Positions 55,900-64,000 of a stretch of 64,000 nt of DNA are shown here, piece by piece (within the stretch, counting starts at the first letter, position 1; each line of letters opens with the position of its first letter). Origin of the DNA: Paratinospora sagittata (Eukaryota > Streptophyta > Magnoliopsida > Ranunculales > Menispermaceae). Both the position numbers and the translations under genes were made by a program. The stretch is taken from contig CM069612.1 in NCBI GenBank assembly GCA_035771175.1, forward strand, positions 30,692,296 through 30,756,295, read 5' to 3'. The notes below the pieces were generated by a model that was not told the origin of the DNA, made no database searches, and saw nothing but the letters and a program-made list of their open reading frames with translations.

Positions 55900-58800
55900 C
55901 TAAAGAAATCCTCTACGACTCTGGACCAGTAGAACGGTGCAGGATCTCAATCAGACTGATTGGCTCATTGTCGTCACTTGCTAGGCGCGTCTCCTCCTCA
56001 GAGTCGATAGTCTGAGGTTGCTCGGACGATGTCCCTGGAGCTGCAAGTGTAGCACCAGTCTGCGGTTCTTCGGACGATGCCCTAGAGCCGCAGATGTAGC
56101 ATCATGGTCGACAAGAATGTCTTCAGTCTCAGCCTCATCCTCTGTTTCTCCCTCTTCAATATCAGCTGACCTGACTCACTTTTCATAGCCTGAATCGCCG
56201 AAGAACTCTTCCAAGTCTGCTCGGTACAGAGTTACAGCTTTGACGCAAGCCTTATCCACTCAGGCTTGACAACCTTCTTCAACCTTGGCCTCTACAGTGG
56301 CCAGAAACTGAGCTCGGTACCTGGTCAGCTCGTTTTGAATTGATTCCACCTCAATCTCTTTGAGCTACAGCTACTCCTTCATCTTCTTCAGCTTGGCGTC
56401 CCGAGCCACAACCTTAGATTTTCATATTACCGGCGTGGTCTGGGCATTCTTCACTACCTCCTGAAACTTGACATAATGATTTTTGATACGGCGGAGGTTG
56501 TACACAATCTGGGCAGAAGCTTGAAAAGCCAAAAAAACCAAGTCAGAGATGATAGAGAAAGATCACATAGGCAACAAAGTGGATTAATAAACGAACTCAC
56601 CTCCACAGACTTCAAGAAAGCATCATCCATGCCTTCAAACATGTCCTTGTCCTTCATCGTGATCGAGAAGGCATTGGGGACACCGACGTGATAGTTGTCT
56701 ATGCTCAGGTTGATATCCCCAATCTTAGTTGTAAGGCGTTCGCCTCCCCAAACCGCGCTTTTTTGGTAGCCCTTTGGTAGGTGGGGGTAGGGGACTTCGA
56801 TCCTACTGACCTCGTTTCTCGGGCAGGTGAGCCCACCTGCTCGGAGGAAGTTGTTAGAGTTTTCCCATTGGAAGCCAAAGTCTTCTTCGGGGTGCTACTT
56901 GGAGATCTCACTGCCGACCCCTTGGCCGTAGTTGTTCGGTCAACAACGATGTTCTTCAGTCTGTAAGGGTCGACAGCATACCTCCCAGCAACAACTCTTT
57001 GGGGGCCATTTCTTTTGGCTTTTCCTTCTTCTTATTTTTTCCTCGTTGGTCGGTAAAGTCGGGAGTAGAAAAACCTACATTATAAAGGCAACATTTCAAC
57101 TCGGAACTGTAAAACTGATCGGTACGAAGAATCAAAATGTTCCAAGTTAAACTTACGTCCTGAGAAGTCTTTCTTCTCTTTGATAATACCAGCTCGGTAT
57201 AGTCTTTCGGGAGTGAGAATAACCTTGTACCGTCGGTCTGCAAAGGGGGGTTGGTAGATTTCGTCAATGCGAGAGAAGTCGAATATGTAACACCCTGTAG
57301 TTTTAATTATACACCTATGTTGATGGATACGTATACGTACGCATATACGTACGTAGGAGTTAAACGTATATGTGTATAAACATACATAAATTAAGTAGAT
57401 TGTATTATTAAATTTCATATTATCATTAGAGTATAAGATGATTAAATGCCGAATTGGGACCAACAGTAACTGTTTTTCACTCTATTTCTTCGTGAACTTG
57501 ATATCTAAGCCAGATGTAACCTTTCTTTCGGAGTAATTTTCATTGTGGGAGCCGTTTTACGACGTTTTCAAAATTGGGGTTTTTACCCAATTTGAATGAA
57601 AATCTGTTCGAAAGGTGGAAAAACACTCCCTAGACTGTAGGAGCCCTGAATATGTGGTTCGATTGCAATTATGTGTTCATTTGGAATTTTTATAGCTGTT
57701 AGAAGTTTGTTGGAAGTTAGAGTTATATTAGAAACCTTTCGAATCATATTAAAACCCGATGAAACTCCAGTTTAAGGCTATAGAATGGTAGAATGCACTG
57801 TTGCGAGTCCATCGATGCTAATTTCATTATTTTTGGAGACCGTTTGACAATTTTAGTAAAAATTCTCATGTGTTATAATGAATAGTGAATAGTGACATGA
57901 ATAGTCCTATAATCATATCCAGTGAATAAAATAGAATTAGAATCCAATGAAACTCCGGTTTGAGATCATAGAATCGTAGAGAACTGAATTTCGGACGTTT
58001 CGATGTTAAGAATATGATTTTTGGATATGCTTTGATATTTTTAGTAGCTAAAAATATGATTTTTGTGAGTAAAATTGACTTTGGATGCCTCCGCGAACGT
58101 GTCAAACCTCAATAAAATACCTGTTGAAGGTAATAAAATGATAGAATGACTGATTTGACATGTGTCAATGTGAACAAAATAATTTTAGGAATGTCCTAGA
58201 TTTTTAATAAAATTGACATATGTTTTCATATGCTTATGTGAGTACGTTGGTGTTAAAATCTAGTTTAAATGTGACATTTTCATGGTGAAATAACTTCATC
58301 TTAGTTGTTGAACCAGCTAAAAAAATTGAGTGTTACTAATGGTGTTTTGGTGAGTTTAAATGATGATTCTCATGATGATCTATGGTTTGAATTACCTAAT
58401 TGCAGTGTTTGAATTGGGAGATTAAGTGCATAGATAAATGCTCTTGAGGAAGCAATTATGATGGACATTTATTGTTGCTGGATTTTAGAGGGTATATTGG
58501 CTTAGAAACCTCGTGTAACCATTGTGAGTATAATTTTCTTGATTTGGTTCTTGTATGGCATTGTACACATATAAAATGTTTGATTGTATACATGTTATAT
58601 ATTTATATGTAATGCATTGAGTTTTTAGAGATCATGCAAACTGATTTTAGCAATTGGAGCTTATAATAATGTCATTTCGTTAGGAATTAGACCCGGATGA
58701 GGTTTTGCAAAACCTCATTGTCAGTAGGTCTGTCCTAACAAGGGTTGCGATCCTTGAAATGACTGTGAATTGGGTAATGAGAGGTTGTGGCTACATTGTA

Positions 58801-59272
58801 ACGACCATACAAGGGTTAGACCCGCTCTCTTGCCTTGAAGGAGGGAGATGGTAAAATTTTTATGAATGAGCATAAACTATATATTGTGTGCATGTATATT
58901 ATTTTGATGAATGTTGCATATGTGGATTTGAAATATTTTAATTTAAACTATTTGATATGTCATGTTTCCTAAAATGCATGCGATTGTCATGTCAAGAACT
59001 ATATTCATTGAGTTGTTATTTGCTCACCTCATTTCCCTCACTATTTTAGGTACAGAAGTAAAAGGAAAAGGAAAAATTTGATAGTGATCAGGACGTGATT
59101 AAGACATAACATTATTGATGTACGTATGCTTTGGAAGAAGTAGTTACTTGTTTTATATATTTTGATATATATATAATTATCACACATACTATATATGTAT
59201 TACTATCTAGAGGGGTTATTTTGGGAGAATAAGATATCAATAGTTATTTTGGATTGTTAAGATGTTTAGCGA

Positions 59273-59306
<34 letters not shown>

Positions 59307-60557
59307 TTGGACGATAGAATGTTTGATTTATGAATGGCAATGGTGGTCTTTTGAATTATGGTATACATGGATGGAATGATTATATATATATATATATATA
59401 GATGATTTGATTTGTGGTATATCAGGTTTTGTGATATTGTCCATTTAATGGGGAAATGCTGCCGAAATTTTTGAAAATTTTGGGAAGGATTATGAAACTA
59501 TGTGAAGGCTGACAGTATACTATCTACTGTATATGGGTATGTACAATGTATAGTATACTATGTCGGTCATGACGTCAGCCTATGTCAAGGGCGTCGTGAC
59601 AAAATACTTCTTCCTTGCTCGGTTTATCCCAAGTACCTGTCAAGAAAAGCGAAAAACATGAGTCTCTACGGAGCAAGAATAAGATGAGAAATAAAGATAA
59701 GGGATGGAGGGAAGCTCGATACCTGGTTTCCTAAAAGTGGTCGATACGCCAGCTTCCTCTGCCTATTCCCCCGAAACAAAAAACCACTTGTCTTTTCATG
59801 ATTTATTGGAAGTTGAGTTCTCTGTGATCAGGGGTTGGCATTCCTCGGCACCCTGATGAGTCGATGCATAGTACCACCCGCTACATCTCGGGTGGCACTT
59901 TAGTCGGTATGCGAGGCCGAAGTCCTGAAAATCGAACTTCGGCCACCTTTTCTCTTTCCAGAGCACAAGGCAACTAAGAATTGCCTTCCACATATTTGGG
60001 TTGAGCTGGGCAAGGGCTACTTAGATTTGACTGAGCACGCGAAATAGGGGCAATTGAAGGGGCATGATTAACTCATCCTCAAATAGGTTGGTATACAGAG
60101 CAACCTCTCATTTCCTAGGGTGGCTAGCTTGGTCCCTAGGACCAGGTGCCCTCAACCCTATACGGTTGGGTATACCGACCTCCCTCCTCAACTGAGCAAG
60201 ATGGTGCTTTGTTATCTTGGAAGGAATGCGGTCTACCGAGTATAATATCTCACCTACATCGGCATCTTTAGTATCAAAAGAAACATGAATACGACCAGAG
60301 GTGCTTGACTCAGTACTACCAAGCACACTCTGTGACCTATCGACTAAGAGGGGCTCCACGTCAAGCACCTCTTCATCCTGCTCGGTAGCCTCAGAGTCCT
60401 CCTCGGAGGATAGAAGAACAATATCCCCTTCGACCTGAGGGTCAGTCCTAACTTCCTCTTCCCTTTCAGTAAAGAGGTCCTTATAGGAAATATCCTTAGA
60501 GGAAATAGGAGAAGAAATGTTCTGGTCGGTGGGTGGATCTACACTAGAATAAGCCAT
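55900..60557 (-). pseudogene. Tat antisense extra ORF (putative gypsy-type transposase domain)
   Basis: Read on the minus strand from ATG 60557: an acidic N-terminus, then HHLAQLRREVGIPNRIGLRA, DQASHPRK (about 60130), LAQLNPNMWKAILSCLVLW (about 59970), a decayed stretch to 59602, and after the inserted LTR FSRIDEIYQPPFADRRYKVI and LTPERLYRAGI (57280-57190). A Ser/Thr/Pro-rich part (about 56900-56710) and a coiled-coil-like end (about 56400-56200) follow. This layout, antisense between pol and the 3' LTR, is known for Tat elements; the protein's function is unknown. Stops and the 2.3-kb insertion make this copy dead. Confidence 0.7.
57286..59601 (+). mobile_element. Solo LTR, chromovirus-like, inserted in the antisense ORF
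   Basis: It starts TGTAACACCCTGTAG, ends GGCGTCGTGACA, length 2,316 bp. Flanks are GAATA (57281-57285) and AAATA (59602-59606), a duplication with one difference. The antisense ORF reads on across the joined flanks. Near 59010-59065 is TTCATTGAG..TTTGCTCACCTC with a pyrimidine tract ending TTTTAGG, as in the other LTRs here. (AT)n runs lie at about 59273-59304 and 59385-59400. Confidence 0.8.
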
Positions 60558-60954
60558 CTAAACAACCTAAGGATTATACTGACAGACTACCTAGCAGAAA
60601 GACAAAAGGAAAAAGCTATGAAAAATGAGTTACCGCGCAAAGATGGAGACCAGAATGTCGAGCAATCTATTTCCGATCTCTTTGGTGCACAGTGGATGAA
60701 TGGATAGCAAGTGACTACTTTTCTATTTATAGGCAAACGACCTGTAAGACGTAATGATGAGAATGAATCTCGAGGTATAATCAACGGTGAGTAGTCAAAG
60801 GAAGTGCGAGAATGGTCTTGCTGTCTGGCGGCGCACGTCAGTGCAGTTTTCGGAGCACAACTGTCATAAGCATTAAATGCCTTAGTATTTGACGATTCAT
60901 CTAACCTCCAAACAATCAATCTTGCTCATAGCCTAGGGGGTAACTGTTGGACCA
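60558..60954. other. Tat region between antisense ORF and 3' LTR
   Basis: No coding signal. It ends in CCTAGGGGGTAAC, a purine-rich tract placed like a polypurine tract directly before TGTTGG. Confidence 0.45.
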
Positions 60955-61505
60955 TATACCGAGCAGAAGGCAGGTCAACTACATGTGTGTCACCAAATAT
61001 GATGCAACGCAGACCAGGTGTACATACCGACCTGTTCTGACCGGAGAATACTGATAAACTCAGCAAAGCATACAACGACATGGTCAGTCATACCGACCAG
61101 CTTTATGTATTACTCACCATAGTAACCAGGTGGTCAATTGAGGACTCTGCAGCTTTGATTACCGACCTGGATGACGTGTCTATGACTATAGGGCGACAAC
61201 GTCAGGTCGGTAGGATATGATGTGTACTACCGACCAATATCTACCGATTTCCTTCGTATACCATATCTTCGTTAACGAACAGATAAAATGAGAGACTACA
61301 GATCGGCATACTGATCTGAAGAGATCTACGACTCCAAAATGGATGATGATGGAACACCGGATCAGATAGGAATAAGGAGTGATCCACTGTAATAAGTTCG
61401 GGATCTACTACTAATCCGACTCTGATAAGGCCTAAAACTCTACTAGTTCGATTAGGAGACTGATAAGTAATCCTAATCCCATAAGGATCGACATAATGTA
61501 CAGAT
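60955..61505 (+). repeat. Truncated Tat 3' LTR
   Basis: It starts TGTTGGACCATATACCGAGC after the polypurine-like tract. It contains reiterated (T/A)ACCGACC(A/T) words and stops near 61505 before any R-U5-like segment. It does not visibly match the 5' LTR at 49652. Confidence 0.5.
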
Positions 61506-62159
61506 CGCAACGTTACGTTTTTTGAGGAAATTGGAAGGCGAGCAGGACCTCGGTGCCCTAAGGAGTATATCAGAGGCTGTGACCAACTGAAGCTTGATCA
61601 GAGCCTGGGGAGTAGATGTTGGGCTTATTTCTCGGTATTCCGACCTGACAGCCACGTAATTGACCACATAAGCTACCTTGAAATTCGAAAAAGATGACAA
61701 CTCATAACTTCGATCACTTTACCCAAAAGTACCGACCTGTTATAGCTACACGACAAACACATGCACGATGCTGACGTCAGCTCTCGCGTTCTGAGCTGAC
61801 TTGAATTGACGATAACGACAACTGGATAAGGACAATGCGAGGTCCATCACACCAAATTTGAGATTATGAGCGTCAAATATCGCGCCACGTGCAGCTGCCA
61901 ACTTGGCTAAAGATCCGACCTCCATTAATCCCTTATTAGTGAGGTAAGTCAATAATTTCACCTGTTAATGCACTCTTAAGTCCTAAGAGAGCTCGAAACT
62001 GACTTAGACATCAGAGGGTATTTGGCCGACACTACACCAGAACTCGTTACGATAACCTATTTCTCTTCTTTCTCCCTTACTGTTCGAGGTACCAAGCAGG
62101 TGAGTAGATCGCTTGGACCGGTTCTAGCTTAATACGTTCTCTTTACATCATTATTTTTT
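61506..62159 (+). repeat. Second Tat 3' end: pre-LTR segment and LTR
   Basis: 61506-61615 resembles the segment before the LTR at 31902 (TTTTT.GA..GAAGATTGGAGGGCGAGCA-type and CTGATCAGAGCC.GGGG.AGATG). An LTR starting TGTTGGGCTTATTTCTCGG (about 61617) follows, with the shared GACATCAGAGGGTATTTGGCC and TTACGATAACC core. The LTR is cut at 62159 by the next insertion. Confidence 0.65.
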
Positions 62160-64000
62160 TGTGGCGACCTCGCACCCTGGACCACCAACCCCGCAGGGAA
62201 TGGCGTGCGGAATGCCTGGGCGGGACGCCCGACCTAGGCATCTCCAACCACTCCTTAACCCTGGTAAGGTGGTTGAGACCCTACGAGCATTATCCCAAAC
62301 AACGACATAATATAAAAAGGTACTAAACAAAACTACCAACCATATTAATCATTCAAGACAAGAGATAATCCATAAAAATGAACCATAAATAAAACCATAA
62401 TCCCTACAGTCCATCAAGATGGACATACACATAAAGTCCAAAACTATGGGTACAAAAAAAAATCGTCATATGCCCACATGGTCTATCTAACAAGTCCCAA
62501 CTCACCCATACTACAATGTGGTAAGTATTATAATTACATAGTCCAAAATATAATACATCATAATTTAAAACACAGTCCAATCAAAATGCCTCTCAACTCA
62601 CATCGAGGCCTTGGATTCTCTCGCCGGCAAGGCCCTCAAGATATGACTACCTCTTTGCCCTTATTTGGGACAGAAGAACCTAAAAGAGGAAAATGAGAGT
62701 GAGTCAACGGTACCCAGTGAATAGAATTCAAATATGTTATCAATATTCATCAATAAATATCATGTATGCATGTCAATGTGTAGCATGATTAAAAGCTCAT
62801 AACATATAGATATCAAGCATTTATAATAAGTTCGATGCAAGTAAAAGTCTATCAAGTAGGACCCACATTCCACATGCATTGGGGTCACTAGTGCACGTCT
62901 ATTTCACCGTACCGTTCTCATCCCCAATCATGTTGATTTGGGGTTACTAGTGCACGTCTATTTCACCGTACCGTTTTCATTCCCAAATATTTCCTTTTTA
63001 AAACTCTCATATGACAAGGTTAAGTCTCCCTATTAGCCAGATAGATTGGCCCAACCAAAGTCATAAGGTTTTCTCAAATCAATGCATCATTCAAAACATT
63101 AGAATACATTTATGCTTTCAACATACAATATATATAAGTGATATGATGACATAAAAGATATAATCATAAATGAAGTCTACTCACAACCAAGCCTCGAGAG
63201 AGTATCTAACCACACACGGGCACCAAACCGAATCAACCCAATCAAGGTCCTGAAATATTCATCAATATCCAACCATACATCAATTCTTATGCTCAATCAC
63301 ATAGACATTACACATCAACCCTAAATCAGCCAACATATAGACAATAGGCCTAAATCCCATCTAATCCCATCATTCAACTCAAATCACATGACTTAGGCCT
63401 CTAATGCATAGTTCTCATTCATAAACCATTCAATTAATCAAAAATACTGATTTTCAATTCCTTAGCCATAAAACATGCCCAAATTTGATCACAAGTAGGC
63501 CTAACCCATGATATGGTCACAACCACCTAATCAGTAGCATAATCAACCCTAATCATGCTTAATTAGACATAAATTGCATCAATTCAATGATTCTAGGCCA
63601 AAAACATCAAAAGCCCTAAAATATAAAATTTTTCATACTTAGGCCATATTGTTGATTTACACTAGGTCACCATGTTCAACCATGTATATCACTAATTTTG
63701 CATTATGGGTTCATCAACAATGGCAATTAGGTCAACATAGTCGACATACAAGCTATTTGGAAATGTCTAAGTTCATATTCTAAATTTAGGTCTAATACAA
63801 ACAACCCTACCAATTTTTCATTTAATATTCTGTTCAGATGTACCAAGCTGCCAACAGAAATATTTAACTACAAAATCAACTGTACAGATTGAAGTATATT
63901 AAGAAGCAAACATTTTGTCCAAAAATCAGCTCAATCCAACGGTGGACCGAAGAGATAAGCCTTTTTGATGAACAAGTCTCTAATCAGACAATTTCTCATT
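62160..64000 (-). mobile_element. LTR, second copy of the 25066-28018 family, runs off the window
   Basis: It starts TGTGGCGACCTCGCACCC and follows 25066 onward nearly base for base (CACCAACCCCGCAGGGAATGG, GGTTACTAGTGCACGTC duplicated, CAATCCAACGGTGGACCGA at the end). It ends at the window edge, so a solo LTR cannot be told from the edge of a whole element. Confidence 0.8.

Larger units (their letters stand above)
49652..62159 (+). mobile_element. Degenerate Ty3/gypsy Tat-lineage element with antisense extra ORF
   Basis: Parts in order: 5' LTR ending at 50450, primer site, gag (about 51090-52011), protease, RT-RNase H, integrase (to 55164), tandem-repeat 3' UTR, antisense ORF (60557 to about 55900, split by a solo LTR) and LTR remnants (60955 on). 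The RT wording (DFTDLNKAYPKDNFPLPMID, DATAGHELLSFMDAYSSYNQ) is typical of the Tat branch. Stops and frameshifts affect every domain. The LTR at 60955 does not obviously match the 5' LTR, so the 3' part may come from another family member. The left boundary is approximate. Confidence 0.75.

Overview
This window looks like nuclear DNA of a flowering plant, probably a large, repeat-rich genome. Split genes with GT-AG introns sit among plant L1-type LINEs (DUF4283-like ORF1), Ty3/gypsy Tat elements with an antisense extra ORF, chromovirus-like solo LTRs, an Au-type SINE, a Tourist-like MITE and pararetrovirus-like relics. The species cannot be fixed from sequence alone. No rRNA, tRNA, CRISPR or bacterial-type feature was seen.

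The only complete host gene I can assemble is on the minus strand from 49061 down to 33832. It is a 13-exon enolase of 474 codons, closest by recollection to plant cytosolic enolase 3. Every exon joins in phase with no internal stop, yet several catalytic positions are replaced while metal ligands are kept. Its introns hold a 5'-truncated LINE with a target-site duplication (39157-41590), an RTE-type LINE tail, two other LINE tails, an Au SINE relic and a 139-bp tandem duplication.

The second host gene is a broken and rearranged SNAP50/SRD2-like gene (snRNA-activating protein complex subunit 3). Its C-terminal three exons lie on the plus strand (4917-5042, 5123-5383, 13583-13867). The last intron holds a full-length LINE (6278-12319) bounded by a perfect 14-bp duplication. 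The N-terminal exons lie apart, in a large inverted repeat centred near 17413. One copy of exons 1-2 points left, followed by exon 3 outside the arm, and one copy points right. Both carry different frameshifts in exon 1. A Tourist-like MITE fills one arm while the other arm keeps the empty site. Just beyond are two C-terminal exons of a KH-domain (STAR/Quaking-like) protein and two decayed PPR fragments.

The rest is layered repeats. At 1-2207 are relics with a caulimovirid-like protease segment joined to a tRNA-Met primer site. At 18.8-19.7 kb is a LINE RT fragment. At 20521-24233 is a solo LTR with TSD CTCCC, itself hit by a fold-back element (22986-23720, TSD TAATC). At 25066-28018 is another solo LTR (TSD TAACT) inside an older repeat block with a quasi-periodic motif array. 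At 30.8-32.5 kb is the 3' end of a Tat element. At about 49.65-62.16 kb is a degenerate Tat element: LTR, primer site, gag-pol, tandem-repeat 3' UTR and antisense ORF. That ORF is split by a solo LTR (57286-59601), and the element's 3' end is a mosaic of two LTRs. From 62160 to the window end runs a second copy of the 25066-28018 LTR family.
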